DNA of 47,933 nucleotides from Flavobacterium sp. ov086 (GCF_900187965.1 NZ_FZNL01000032.1:1-47933), one strand, 5' to 3'; positions 24,516 through 33,436 are shown, counted from the first letter of the stretch. Numbers and translations are program-made. Notes: generated by a model not told the origin, from the sequence alone.

Positions 24516-25322
24516 ATGAGAAATAAAATTGTCTTAGTTATTTTTACACTATTACTAATTTCCTGCAACTCAAAACAAGGGGATAATAAAGTAACTCATG
24601 CAGAAAACACTAAAAAAGAAGTTACAAAAGACAACAATTTAAAAACTAAACCGGTTGATTCAATTCAATATCAAATTTCAACCTATGATAATCCTGAAGA
24701 CGCTGACCAAATAAGCAAAGAAAAAGAAAGCTTAAAACGTCTTTCAGAAAAAAATATATTTTTAGATATTCATAATAAATTGATTCAAAAAATAAACAAA
24801 GAACAACAATCTTTTTTCCAAACAAATCCTGATTACGAATTGCTTTCTACAGCAAAAGGAAGTTTATTTCAGGAAAACAGCAACGACTTTGTTTTTATAG
24901 TGTATGACAAAAAGAATCTAAAAATTTCGATTTTGCTTTATAATGGAACAACTAATACATATGCTGAATTATATAAAGATATAAAAGTTGTTAACGGCTT
25001 AAAAAATGCAGATTGCAATTTCTATTCTTTTGGGACATTAGATTATCAATTTGCAAATGAATTCTTAGTTAGTAATGAAGAATATCTTGCAAAAAGTACC
25101 GAATCGTATTTAGAATACAAACCTGTTAAAATTACCGATATCTCAAAAGACCAAGATTTTATATTAAAAGACGGATGCTTTGCAAAAAATGCATCAAAAA
25201 CAAATCTCGCTAATACACTTTGCTTTGCTACAAGCGCTGTTTACAACAATTGGGATTGTTTACGATACAACAAAACAAACAATACCTTTTTAATTTTTTA
25301 TGGTCAGGCTTTCGCCGATTAA
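24516..25322 (+). CDS. Lipoprotein of unknown function
   Basis: I place the start at the ATG 24516, giving 268 residues and a classical lipobox (MRNKIVLVIFTLLLISC). A longer frame from 24447 would put 23 residues ahead of the signal peptide. A polar linker follows the Cys, then a mixed domain with strands DFVFIVYDKKNLKISILLYN and a C-terminal cysteine pair (TLCFATS, NWDCLRYN) that could form a disulfide. No family recognised. It stands between the relic and the sulfurtransferase gene. Confidence 0.6.
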   Translation: MRNKIVLVIFTLLLISCNSKQGDNKVTHAENTKKEVTKDNNLKTKPVDSIQYQISTYDNPEDADQISKEKESLKRLSEKNIFLDIHNKLIQKINKEQQSFFQTNPDYELLSTAKGSLFQENSNDFVFIVYDKKNLKISILLYNGTTNTYAELYKDIKVVNGLKNADCNFYSFGTLDYQFANEFLVSNEEYLAKSTESYLEYKPVKITDISKDQDFILKDGCFAKNASKTNLANTLCFATSAVYNNWDCLRYNKTNNTFLIFYGQAFAD

Positions 25323-25366
25323 TAAAGTTTAAAATAATTCATAATAAGTATAAAAAGATAAATAAA

Positions 25367-26224
25367 ATGTCAACTAAACTTACTCCACTTATAAGTCCCG
25401 AAGAGTTATTAAAACTAAAAGATAATTCTGATTTTATTTTAATTGATGCCAGAGCCGGAATCAATGCCGAAGAAAATTATAAAAACGAGCATTTAAAAAG
25501 CGCTCGCTATATCGATTTGAATAAAGATCTGGCAAGCGTTGAAACTGATCCTGCAAATGGCGGAAGGCATCCTTTACCTTCTTTCGAAAAATTCTCAGGA
25601 GTACTTTCAAAACTCGGAATTTCTCCTTTAAGTCATGTTATTATTTATGATGATAAAAACGGATCAAATGCCGCAGCCAGATTTTGGTGGATGTTAAGAG
25701 CAATTGGTCACGAAAAAGTTCAGGTTTTAAACGGAGGTTTGCAGGCAGCAATAAAAACAGGTTATCCGATAAGTTCAGAAACTGAAATTTTCGATGTAAC
25801 CGAAAATTATCCAATATCCGAGTGGAAATTACTTCTAGCCAATATTGAAGAAGTCGAAAAAGCCCGAAATAACGATCAAAACATTGTAATTGATGTTAGA
25901 GACAAAAATCGTTTTGATGGCTTAACAGAACCACTGGATTTAATTGCAGGACATATTCCGGGCGCAATAAATGTTCCGTTTAGCGAAAACCTAAATGAAG
26001 ATGGATTTTATAAAACTGCCGAAGAATTATCTAAAAAATACGGTAAGATATTAGAAAATACAAAACCAGAAAATGTAATCGTTCATTGCGGTTCAGGCGT
26101 GACTGCTTGTCACACCTTATTAGCAATGGATTATGCCGGAATTGAAATTCCAAAACTTTATATAGGCTCCTGGAGCGAATGGTCACGTAACGATCGTGAA
26201 ATGGCTACAAAAAAAATAGAATAA
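25367..26224 (+). CDS. sseA: Thiosulfate/3-mercaptopyruvate sulfurtransferase
   Basis: The ATG 25367 gives 285 residues with two rhodanese domains. The first is catalytically inactive by form, with the linker QVLNGGLQAAIKTGYP. The second has the persulfide Cys241 in HCGSGVTACHT, and GHIPGAINVPF precedes it. CGSGVT is close to the CG[SA]GVT active-site loop that marks 3-mercaptopyruvate over thiosulfate as donor, but preference is not certain. The frame runs open for 49 codons upstream through the lipoprotein's 3' end; those residues are not part of the protein. Confidence 0.85.
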   Translation: MSTKLTPLISPEELLKLKDNSDFILIDARAGINAEENYKNEHLKSARYIDLNKDLASVETDPANGGRHPLPSFEKFSGVLSKLGISPLSHVIIYDDKNGSNAAARFWWMLRAIGHEKVQVLNGGLQAAIKTGYPISSETEIFDVTENYPISEWKLLLANIEEVEKARNNDQNIVIDVRDKNRFDGLTEPLDLIAGHIPGAINVPFSENLNEDGFYKTAEELSKKYGKILENTKPENVIVHCGSGVTACHTLLAMDYAGIEIPKLYIGSWSEWSRNDREMATKKIE

Positions 26225-26511
26225 ACTAAAAAAATAACGCGTAGATAATCTTAAAAATTTATTTGCCACAGATTAAAGGGATTAATCATTTTAATCTGTG
26301 AAAAAAAAGTTGCCACCAATTGCACAAATTATCACAAATTATTTTTCTTAATATTGACGAAAAATTAGGGCAAATTCGGGCAATTTGTGGCAAAAAAACA
26401 ACACATAGCTATATGCATTTAAATAAGTGAAATGCATATTTTTAAATTTACCAAAGCTATGTTTCTATGTGTTAAGAATACAGACAACAGTTTAAAAATA
26501 AATAATACAAA
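26225..26511. repeat. Intergenic cluster of short inverted repeats
   Basis: Three nested or adjacent dyads fill the gap: CACAGATTAAA with TTTAATCTGTG (26267-26277, 26290-26300), a GCCAC...GTGGC pair (about 26310-26392), and AACACATAG with CTATGTGTT (26400-26408, 26465-26473) enclosing ATATGCATTT with AAATGCATAT. No coding frame is present. Confidence 0.65.
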
Positions 26512-27753
26512 ATGCAGCATTGGGATATACTTTTATCGAATCAGGTAAACAAAAAAGCTTTTATTGACACTTTACTTTCTGGTGAAGCCACAGGAGAATT
26601 AGCCATTTTTAACAACCAAAAAGGAATTCTGTTTTCGGATATTTCAATCGAGAAATTCATCGAAAAAGAATATCAATATGACATTGTAGAAGCCTCTCCG
26701 GAATCGCACAGACAATTAAGAACTTTTTCGTCTGGCGAACGCAAAAAAGAATTTCTGAAATACTGCATCAATCAAAATCCAGATTTTATTATTTTCGACA
26801 ATCCGTTTGATCATTTAGATCAGGCTTCACGAATTGTTTTGGCACAATCTCTGGAGAAATTAACAGACAATATTGCCATTATTCAATTGGTAAATCGTGT
26901 TGTTGATGTTCTGGATTTTGTTCCGAATAAAGCGCAGATCAAAGACAATTCATTTGAATTACATCCAATTTCAAAAACCGAAAATCATTTTAAAACGCTA
27001 AATACCGCTGCAATTCCAAAAGCTCTGGAACCGCATACCTTTCACGAAAGTGTATTAATCAAAATGAATAATGTGTCAGTAAGTTATGATGATCGGAAAA
27101 TTGTAGATCAAATTTCATGGACCATAAAACAAGGCGAATTCTGGCAATTAATTGGTCCAAACGGTTCCGGAAAAAGTACGATTCTATCACTAATTACAGG
27201 CGATAATCCAAAAGGGTTTGGTCAGGATTTATTTTTATTCGGAAGAAAAAAGGGAACTGGCGAAAGCGTTTGGGATATCAAAAAGCAAATCGGAATTTTC
27301 ACCACTTCTATGACTGACTTGTTTCAAAAAGGTCATACGCTCGAACAAATGATTCTATCCGGATTCTTCGACTCCATCGGATTATACAACGAACCAACCA
27401 CTTTACAAAAACAAAGCGTAGCGCAATGGCTTGAAGTAGTTGAGATGACCAGTTTAAGAAAAAAACGTTTTATAGATCTTTCAATTGGTCAGCAAAGAGT
27501 CGCATTGATTGTTCGCGCCGTTTTAAAACATCCGCCATTATTAATTCTCGATGAACCTGTAGAAGGTTTAGACGACGAAAATGTAGATTTGGTAATTCAG
27601 CTTATTAATACCATTAAACAAGAAACAAACGTTAGTATTTTGTACGTTTCACATCGCATAGAATCTGGCCTTGCTCCTACTTCGGTTTTTGAACTTTTAC
27701 CAAATCCAACAGGATCAATCGGTAAAATAAAATACCACTCTGAGCTAAATTAA
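26512..27753 (+). CDS. Double ABC-type ATPase, ModF-like, with a degenerate first half
   Basis: The 413-residue protein has two ABC modules in one chain. The first keeps an ABC signature-like SSGERKKE and a Walker B-like DFIIFDNPFDHLD but has no recognisable Walker A glycine loop. The second is complete: GPNGSGKST (about residue 220), LSIGQQRVALIVRAV, LLILDEPVEGLDD and the switch His in YVSHRIESG. Layout resembles ModF, a protein without membrane domain. Its role in molybdenum handling or elsewhere is not shown by neighbours. Confidence 0.75.
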   Translation: MQHWDILLSNQVNKKAFIDTLLSGEATGELAIFNNQKGILFSDISIEKFIEKEYQYDIVEASPESHRQLRTFSSGERKKEFLKYCINQNPDFIIFDNPFDHLDQASRIVLAQSLEKLTDNIAIIQLVNRVVDVLDFVPNKAQIKDNSFELHPISKTENHFKTLNTAAIPKALEPHTFHESVLIKMNNVSVSYDDRKIVDQISWTIKQGEFWQLIGPNGSGKSTILSLITGDNPKGFGQDLFLFGRKKGTGESVWDIKKQIGIFTTSMTDLFQKGHTLEQMILSGFFDSIGLYNEPTTLQKQSVAQWLEVVEMTSLRKKRFIDLSIGQQRVALIVRAVLKHPPLLILDEPVEGLDDENVDLVIQLINTIKQETNVSILYVSHRIESGLAPTSVFELLPNPTGSIGKIKYHSELN

Positions 27754-27762
27754 AACAAAAAA

Positions 27763-28377
27763 ATGAAAATTAAATATATCACATTAGTAGTTTCATCACT
27801 AATAATGATTTCGTGTTCATCCACAATTTCAACAGCCAAAAAAGAATACAAAACAACTAAAGTTTCTAAACTAAAATCAGATTGGAATTTCGACTCAAAA
27901 GAATGGCTTCTGGAAAAAGATACCTTAACAGGAAACGGAGGTCCAATGCATTGGGGAGTTATAGAATCTAAAAAACAACTTCCTAAAAACTATGAAATCG
28001 AGTTTAAAGTAAACATGACCAAAGAATCCTTATTCGAAGTTATGCTCAACATCGATCAGGAAAAATACATCAGAACTTATCTGTATCAAATCGATCAGAA
28101 TATTGTGATTGGAAAAGGTGTTTACAACAAAAACAGCGACGAATACGGCAAACGAGGCGGGCCAAGTTTATTTACCAAACCAATGAAATTAGAAAACAAC
28201 AAATGGTATTCTATAAAAATCAGAGTTGCAAACAATCAATTGTATTTTTCAGTAAATAACGAAACCACATTAGAATGTTCCCTCGAAAAAAGCACTCTAA
28301 GCCAGCAAGGCAAACTAGGTTTCTTGACCAACGGCGAAGCCAAAATAATCGACCTAACAATTAAAACGCTTCAATAA
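27763..28377 (+). CDS. Lipoprotein with a DUF1080-like jelly-roll domain
   Basis: The 204-residue protein has a lipobox (LIMISC, Cys18) and a beta-rich domain like the 3-keto-disaccharide hydrolase/laminin-G-like family: WNFDSKEWLLEKDTLTGNGGPMHWGVIESKKQLPKNYEIEFKV, then NNKWYSIKIRVANNQLYFSVN and GKLGFLTNGEAKIIDLTIKTL. Its start is 9 nt after the ABC gene, so the genes share a transcript. Carbohydrate binding is inferred from the fold. Confidence 0.7.
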   Translation: MKIKYITLVVSSLIMISCSSTISTAKKEYKTTKVSKLKSDWNFDSKEWLLEKDTLTGNGGPMHWGVIESKKQLPKNYEIEFKVNMTKESLFEVMLNIDQEKYIRTYLYQIDQNIVIGKGVYNKNSDEYGKRGGPSLFTKPMKLENNKWYSIKIRVANNQLYFSVNNETTLECSLEKSTLSQQGKLGFLTNGEAKIIDLTIKTLQ

Positions 28378-28390
28378 AAATCTATTTGAA

Positions 28391-28451
28391 CCATTAAGAG
28401 ATTAAGAAAAATTAAGCGCACAAGCCTTAATCTAATTTAATCTCTTAATGG
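28391..28451. repeat. 15-bp inverted repeat after the DUF1080-like gene
   Basis: CCATTAAGAGATTAA (28391-28405) pairs perfectly with TTAATCTCTTAATGG (28437-28451), enclosing an AT-rich 31-nt loop with further AAGATTAAG-like words. It may be a transcript 3' structure or a dispersed repeat. Confidence 0.6.
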
Positions 28452-28478
28452 CAAATAAAAAAAACTACTGGTAAACAA

Positions 28479-28502
28479 AAAAAGCTCCGAAAGGAGCTTT
28501 TT
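28479..28502. terminator. Bidirectional terminator between converging genes
   Basis: A 10-bp stem (AAAAAGCTCC with GGAGCTTTTT) with a GAAA loop serves both the plus-strand lipoprotein gene and the minus-strand rluD gene. Confidence 0.85.
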
Positions 28503-28546
28503 AATTATAAGAAATTATCTAATTTTCTAATTGACAAATTATCTAA

Positions 28547-29590
28547 TTAACTCTCATCATCTTCCATATTATGAGACTTGCCATAATTACGCCATTTCTC
28601 GATACAATCTTGAAAATCCTGAGGTAATTCAGTATCAAAACGCATCATTTCGCCCGTTGTTGGATGCACAAAACCAAGTGTTTTAGCATGCAAAGCCTGA
28701 CGTGGCAAAGCCTTAAAACAATTGTCTATAAACTGTTTGTATTTCGTAAAAGTCGTTCCTTTCAAAATCAAATGCCCACCGTAGCGTTCATCATTAAATA
28801 AAGGATGACCAATATGTTTCATGTGTGCACGAATTTGGTGTGTTCGTCCCGTTTCTAATTTACAAGAAATCAAAGTCACATAACCAAAACGTTCCAACAC
28901 TTTATAATGCGTAATAGCAGGTTTTCCTATTTCAGGATCAGCAAAAACCGCCATTTGCATGCGATCTTTTAAGTGTCTTGCAAGATTTCCTTCGATTGTT
29001 CCTTCTTCTTCGGCAACATTTCCCCAAACAAGAGCAATATACTCACGTTCAGAAGTTTTAGCTTCAAATTGTTTCGCCAAATGCGTCATTGCCGCTTCCG
29101 TTTTAGCAACCACAAGAAGTCCGGACGTATCCTTATCGATTCTATGAACCAAACCTGGACGTTCGCTGCTATTCATTGGCAAATTATCAAAATGATGCGC
29201 CAAAGCATTCACCAATGTTCCTGTATAATTTCCGTGACCAGGATGCACAACCATTCCCGGCTCTTTATTAATCAATAAAAGAGCATCATCTTCATACACA
29301 ATATTCAACGGAAGATCTTCTGGAAGAATATGATTTTCAAACGGCGGATGTGATAACATAACCGTCACAACATCAAACGGTTTTACTTTATAATTTGATT
29401 TTACCGGAATATCATTTACAAAAATGTTTCCTTCAGTAGCGGCGTTCTGAATTTTATTTCGCGTCGCATTCTGAATCAAATTCATTAAATATTTGTCAAT
29501 ACGCAAAAACGCTTGACCTTTAGGGACTTCAAATCTAAAATGTTCGAATAATTCGTCTTCCAGATCTAAATTTTCAATATTATTGTTCAT
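28547..29590 (-). CDS. rluD: 23S rRNA pseudouridine synthase
   Basis: The 347-residue protein has an N-terminal S4-like RNA-binding region (about 18-75) and the RluA/RluD catalytic domain with RPGLVHRIDKDTSGLLVVAKT, where the Asp of HRIDKDTSG is the catalytic residue. RluD makes pseudouridines in helix 69 of 23S rRNA; other RluA members share the motif, so the exact target is inferred. It overlaps the PASTA gene by 11 nt, and rluD-PASTA-ddl-coaD is a familiar order in Flavobacteriia. Confidence 0.88.
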   Translation of the reverse strand: MNNNIENLDLEDELFEHFRFEVPKGQAFLRIDKYLMNLIQNATRNKIQNAATEGNIFVNDIPVKSNYKVKPFDVVTVMLSHPPFENHILPEDLPLNIVYEDDALLLINKEPGMVVHPGHGNYTGTLVNALAHHFDNLPMNSSERPGLVHRIDKDTSGLLVVAKTEAAMTHLAKQFEAKTSEREYIALVWGNVAEEEGTIEGNLARHLKDRMQMAVFADPEIGKPAITHYKVLERFGYVTLISCKLETGRTHQIRAHMKHIGHPLFNDERYGGHLILKGTTFTKYKQFIDNCFKALPRQALHAKTLGFVHPTTGEMMRFDTELPQDFQDCIEKWRNYGKSHNMEDDES

Positions 29591-30203
29591 CTTTTGGGGT
29601 TTCAGTAGCTGGTGCAGCTAAACTATCTGTGGCCTGACTTTCATCTACATAACTTGCTTTTCCGTCACCTAAAACCAAGTCGATTTTAGAAGCCTTCAGC
29701 ACGCGGTCACCTACTTTTAAGTTTCTACCTTTATAACGCATCTCCAAAACCATATCTTTCCCAAGATTCGGAATATACGTAATTGTTCCCGCTTCAAGAC
29801 CTAAAGCCTTCAAAGTTGGAACCGCCTCACGATATGTTTTCTCGATTAAATCAGGAATTTTAACCGATGAAAATCCTGAAGCATTAATTTTAATATATAT
29901 TTTTCTTCCTACTTTTACCATTGTTCCCGGCAACGGATCTTGCTCAACAACACTGTATTTAGGGAATTCACTTCGGTAATCAACACTATCCAAAAGCACA
30001 TAATCCAAGTCCAATTCGTCCAATTTTGACTCAACTTGTTCTTCAGTCAATTTAGCCAAATTCGGAACAGCAATTTCATGACCATGATCAGTTGTAAAAG
30101 TCAGCCAATGCATAAACAAATAACCCAAAACAGCAATAATAGCAATCGCTGCTAATAGTTGCAGAAAAAACACTCGGCTTGTTAAATACTTACGTAAACT
30201 CAT
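29580..30203 (-). CDS. Membrane-anchored PASTA-domain protein
   Basis: The 207-residue protein has one N-terminal membrane segment (about 12-32) followed by PASTA repeats: AVPNLAKLTEEQVESKLDELDLDYVLLDSVDYR, DPLPGTMVKVGRKIYIKINA, and IPDLIEKTYREAVPTLKALGLEAG. PASTA domains bind cell-wall fragments or beta-lactams. It overlaps rluD by 11 nt and is divergent from ddl, a cell-wall gene, which fits a role in peptidoglycan sensing or assembly. The C-terminal tail is acidic and Thr/Ala-rich. Confidence 0.85.
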   Translation of the reverse strand: MSLRKYLTSRVFFLQLLAAIAIIAVLGYLFMHWLTFTTDHGHEIAVPNLAKLTEEQVESKLDELDLDYVLLDSVDYRSEFPKYSVVEQDPLPGTMVKVGRKIYIKINASGFSSVKIPDLIEKTYREAVPTLKALGLEAGTITYIPNLGKDMVLEMRYKGRNLKVGDRVLKASKIDLVLGDGKASYVDESQATDSLAAPATETPKDEQ

Positions 30204-30320
30204 AAATTAATTTTTAGTTGTGGCAAAGATAAAGCTATTTCGTTTCAAAAAAAATGATAATTTTGTTTTAAACAAGAAAGTAACCTGATTGTTATCCTGA
30301 GCGAAGTCTATGGGCAATTT

Positions 30321-30404
30321 TCAGGAGCTATTTCCTGCTGTCTGCTGTATCTTTTCCTGGCAAAAGAAGCCAGAAAAAGGATGTCGCTCCCATCAGGGCT
30401 AGGG
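30321..30404 (+). repeat. Structured hairpin repeat, copy C
   Basis: TCAGGAGCTATTTCCTG and CATCAGGGCTAG flank a hairpin of CTTTTcCTGGC (30351-30361) with GCCAGaAAAAG (30369-30379). The C.A mismatch at the sixth pair is the same as in copy B, while the lower stem has a different sequence. Confidence 0.8.
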
Positions 30405-30442
30405 CTTTTAGTTTTCACAAGAAGATTGTATTTCTGCAATTT

Positions 30443-30571
30443 GTGTCATTTCGACGAAGGAGACTCGAGCAAGAGCGAATAGACGAAGTAAATCACATTC
30501 AGAGAGCAACGCACTGAATTGACGCAGCAAACGTAATTACTTTATGTGATTTCTCCTTCGTCGAAATGACA
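30443..30571. repeat. 129-bp element with 20-bp inverted ends
   Basis: TGTCATTTCGACGAAGGAGA (30443-30462) pairs perfectly with its complement at 30552-30571. Inside are AGTAAATCACAT and ATGTGATTT. I recall such 'TTCGACGAAGGAGA' words as frequent intergenic repeats in Flavobacterium; only one copy lies in this window. Confidence 0.7.
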
Positions 30572-30666
30572 AGTAAAATGGAAATTAGCGAAAATTAGTG
30601 CAATTCGTGGCAAAAAAAAAAAAACGATTAAACAAATACACAAATAAACGATTAAACATCAAATCA

Positions 30667-31638
30667 ATGAAAAACATAGCCATCATCATGGGCGGGTATT
30701 CAAGTGAATATAAAATTTCTCTTATCTCAGGAAACGTCGTTCACCAATATCTTGACAAAACAAAATACAACGGATTCCGCATTCATATTTTCAAAGAAAA
30801 ATGGGTTTATGTAGACTCAAATGATGCCGAATTTCCAATCGACAGAAATGATTTCTCGGTTACGGTAAACGGAGAAAAAATCACTTTCGATTGTGTTTTC
30901 AATGCCATTCACGGAACTCCGGGAGAAGATGGTTTAATGCAGGCATATTTTGAATTATTAGGAATTCCACAATCGTCTTGCGATTATTATCAAGCGGCGC
31001 TTACCTTTAATAAACGTGATTTATTATCAGTTTTAAAACCATACGGAATCAAAACAGCAATCTCCTATTACCTAAACAAAGGTGATGTTATCAATACTGC
31101 AGAGATTGTTAAAAAAGTAGGTTTGCCATGTTTCGTGAAACCAAACAAAGCAGGTTCCTCATTTGGAATCTCAAAAGTAAAAACCGAGGCAGAATTGCCA
31201 ATCGCAATCGAAGTTGCCTATAAAGAAGATAACGAAATCATCATCGAGAGCTTCCTTGACGGAACCGAAGTTTCTGTTGGGGTAATTAATTATAAAGGTG
31301 AAATCAAAGTTTTACCAATCACCGAAATTGTTTCAGACAATGATTTCTTTGATTACGAAGCCAAATACGAAGGAAAATCACAAGAAATAACGCCGGCAAG
31401 AATTTCAGACGAACTGACTCAAAAAGTGAGTGAAACTGCAAAACGTGCTTACGAAGTTTTAAAAATGAAAGGATTCTCAAGAAGCGAATTCATCATCGTA
31501 AATAATGAGCCACACATGCTGGAAATGAACACCATTCCGGGATTAACAACCGAAAGTTTAATTCCACAACAAGCCAAAGCAGCCGGAATATCTCTCGAAG
31601 ATTTATTCACAAATGCAATTGAGCTGGCGCTTTTGTAA
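30667..31638 (+). CDS. ddl: D-alanine-D-alanine ligase
   Basis: From the ATG at 30667 the protein has 323 residues. The frame is open for 23 more codons, but these are coded by a GCCACGAATT-type repeat arm and a poly-A run. ATP-grasp motifs: AIIMGGYSSEYKISLISG at the start, CVFNAIHGTPGEDG, VKPNKAGSSFGISKV, EGKSQEITPARI and EMNTIPGLTTESLIPQQAKAAG. Ddl joins two D-alanines for peptidoglycan. It is divergent from the PASTA gene and precedes coaD. Confidence 0.95.
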   Translation: MKNIAIIMGGYSSEYKISLISGNVVHQYLDKTKYNGFRIHIFKEKWVYVDSNDAEFPIDRNDFSVTVNGEKITFDCVFNAIHGTPGEDGLMQAYFELLGIPQSSCDYYQAALTFNKRDLLSVLKPYGIKTAISYYLNKGDVINTAEIVKKVGLPCFVKPNKAGSSFGISKVKTEAELPIAIEVAYKEDNEIIIESFLDGTEVSVGVINYKGEIKVLPITEIVSDNDFFDYEAKYEGKSQEITPARISDELTQKVSETAKRAYEVLKMKGFSRSEFIIVNNEPHMLEMNTIPGLTTESLIPQQAKAAGISLEDLFTNAIELALL

Positions 31639-31870
31639 AGCTACTATCCCGAAGTTTCGGGACTGAGATTCTAAGTTACTAAGATCTCAGAACCTTATTT
31701 TTTTAAACACCCAAAAATTGCCAGACTGAGCGATCCCGAGGCTTCGGGAGAAGTCCCGCAATCTGAAAACACATTGTTACCGAAATAAGTGACTTTTACA
31801 GAAATGACAAAAAAAATAAAACCTTAGGAACTTAGAAACTCAGAGACTTAGAACCTCAAAAAGAAAAAAA
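31639..31870. repeat. Intergenic stretch with palindromes and direct repeats
   Basis: TCCCGAAGTTTCGGGA near 31646 and TCCCGAGGCTTCGGGA near 31734 are hairpins of the same class as the inner stem of repeat copy A. CTAAGTTACTAAGATCTCAG and the CTTAGAAACTCAGAGACTTAG run near 31830 form direct repeats. No gene. Confidence 0.6.
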
Positions 31871-32329
31871 ATGCGAAAAGCCATATTCCCTGGATCATTT
31901 GACCCAATTACCCTAGGTCACGAAGACATTATCAAAAGAGGAGTTTCTCTATTTGATGAAATTGTAATTGCAATTGGTGTAAATGCCGAAAAAAAATACA
32001 TGTTTTCTCTTGAAGAAAGAAAGCGTTTTATTGAAGAAACCTTCAAAGACGAACCAAAAATCTCCGTTATAACTTATGAAGGTTTGACAATAGATTTAGC
32101 AAAAAAACAAAAAGCCAATTTCATTTTAAGAGGTTTACGCAATCCCGCCGATTTCGAATTCGAAAAAGCCATTGCACACACCAACAGAAGACTTTCGAAA
32201 ATCGAAACAGTATTTTTATTAACCGCTGCAAGAACATCTTACATAAGCTCAAGTATTGTTCGTGATGTATTGCGAAATGGCGGTGAATATGAAATGTTGG
32301 TTCCGGATTCGGTAAGGGTGAAGAAATAA
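31871..32329 (+). CDS. coaD: Phosphopantetheine adenylyltransferase
   Basis: The 152-residue protein transfers AMP to 4'-phosphopantetheine, the penultimate step of coenzyme A synthesis. The nucleotidyltransferase motif FPGSFDPITLGHEDII carries the conserved His17-type residues (TxGH), and AARTSYISSSIVRDV has the ISSS signature. RGLRNPADFEFEKAIAHTNR is the typical substrate-binding region. It follows ddl on the same strand with a repeat-filled gap of about 230 nt. Confidence 0.95.
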   Translation: MRKAIFPGSFDPITLGHEDIIKRGVSLFDEIVIAIGVNAEKKYMFSLEERKRFIEETFKDEPKISVITYEGLTIDLAKKQKANFILRGLRNPADFEFEKAIAHTNRRLSKIETVFLLTAARTSYISSSIVRDVLRNGGEYEMLVPDSVRVKK

Positions 32330-32330
32330 A

Positions 32331-32579
32331 ATGAGATATAAGCATTTTACTAAAATCCATCATTTCTCATTAAAAAAAGTAATTCTAATTCTTCTTTTAA
32401 TTTCATTTAACAAATCAATTAGCCAAAACAAATCTAATTTCGAAAAAGAAATAGAACATCCTGAATTATATAATAGTAAGAACATTGATTTTATTGATTC
32501 CTAAGAAAATGTAAAATTGGGCGGTACTTTAATATTCCCTAAAACGGAATATTCTAAAATCGTTGTCATTAGACTATAA
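32331..32579 (+). pseudogene. Remnant of a secreted alpha/beta hydrolase gene
   Basis: An ATG at 32331, immediately after the coaD stop, opens 57 codons: a signal peptide (VILILLLISFNKSISQ) and then a polar stretch up to a TAA at 32502. The same frame goes on for 24 codons as ENVKLGGTLIFPKTEYSKIVVI, which matches the start of serine-hydrolase domains of the LAGTLTFP type, and stops again at 32577. The rest of the hydrolase is missing, so this is a truncated relic. An early stop and no catalytic Ser region remain. Confidence 0.6.
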
Positions 32580-32718
32580 ATAGACCACTATTTACTATAT
32601 AAAAATCAGTGCTAATCCGTTCAACCCGTAAAATCTGCGGGCCAAAAAAAACATAAAAACATAAACTTGCAAGCGAAAGCAATTATAAGTAATTTCGCAT
32701 TTTAAATAAACAGAAATA

Positions 32719-33297
32719 ATGAGCATCGAAAGAGAATTAAACAAACGTAGCGGATCTAAATGTGAACTTTGTGGCGCTGAGGAAAACCTAAAAGTATATC
32801 AAGTATTACCAACTCAAAAAGGTGGTCTTGACGAAAGTGTAATGGCATGCAGTACATGTGTTGACCAAATTGAAAACCCGGACAATGTCGATTTAAATCA
32901 CTGGAGATGTTTGAATGACAGTATGTGGAATGAAAATATTGCCGTGCAAGTGGTTGCCTGGAGAATGTTAAGTCGCTTGCGTTCTGCGGGATGGCCTCAG
33001 GAATTACTAGACATGATGTATTTAGACGAAGATACATTGGCTTGGGCACAAGCAACTGGTGAAGGCGAAGATGACGAAAACAAAATCATTCATCGTGATA
33101 GTAATGGTGTAATTTTAGAACATGGAGATTCTGTAGTTTTAATCAAAGATCTAAAAGTAAAAGGATCAAGTATGGTTGCCAAACAAGGAACGGCAGTACG
33201 TAACATCCGTTTAGACCACGAAAACGCCGAATATATTGAAGGAAAAGTAGATGGTCAGCAAATTGTAATTATCACACAATACGTGAAGAAAATATAG
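32719..33297 (+). CDS. PhnA-domain protein
   Basis: The 192-residue protein has an N-terminal zinc-ribbon-like CELCGAEENL and CSTC (about 14-52) and a C-terminal PhnA domain (DGDSVVLIKDLKVKGSS-like: HGDSVVLIKDLKVKGSSMVAKQGTAVRNIRL). In spite of the name, the domain is not proved to act in phosphonate use in this context. The middle third is longer than in E. coli PhnA (residues about 60-125, acidic). It is monocistronic, closed by a terminator. Confidence 0.85.
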   Translation: MSIERELNKRSGSKCELCGAEENLKVYQVLPTQKGGLDESVMACSTCVDQIENPDNVDLNHWRCLNDSMWNENIAVQVVAWRMLSRLRSAGWPQELLDMMYLDEDTLAWAQATGEGEDDENKIIHRDSNGVILEHGDSVVLIKDLKVKGSSMVAKQGTAVRNIRLDHENAEYIEGKVDGQQIVIITQYVKKI

Positions 33298-33401
33298 TTT
33301 TTCTTTAAGTTACAAAGGTTCAAAGGGACAAAGGTTCAAAGCTTTTTTTAACTTCACAAAAGAAAACCTGAAACCTGAAACAAACAAACTTGAAACAAAA
33401 C

Positions 33402-33436
33402 AAAAAAGGCTATTCAAAATCTGAATAGCCTTTTTT
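33402..33436. terminator. Bidirectional terminator
   Basis: A 15-bp stem (33402-33416 with 33422-33436) with a 5-nt loop has A-rich and T-rich ends and lies between the converging PhnA gene and the secreted-protein gene at 33457. Confidence 0.9.

Noticed and set aside
25220..25366. Upstream extension of the sulfurtransferase frame.
   Set aside because: It lies within the end of the lipoprotein gene in another frame; the family's start is MSTKLTPL at 25367.
30598..30666. N-terminal extension of ddl (VAKKKKRLNKYTN...).
   Set aside because: Coded by a repeat arm and a poly-A run; MKNIAIIMGG at 30667 is the normal start of the enzyme.
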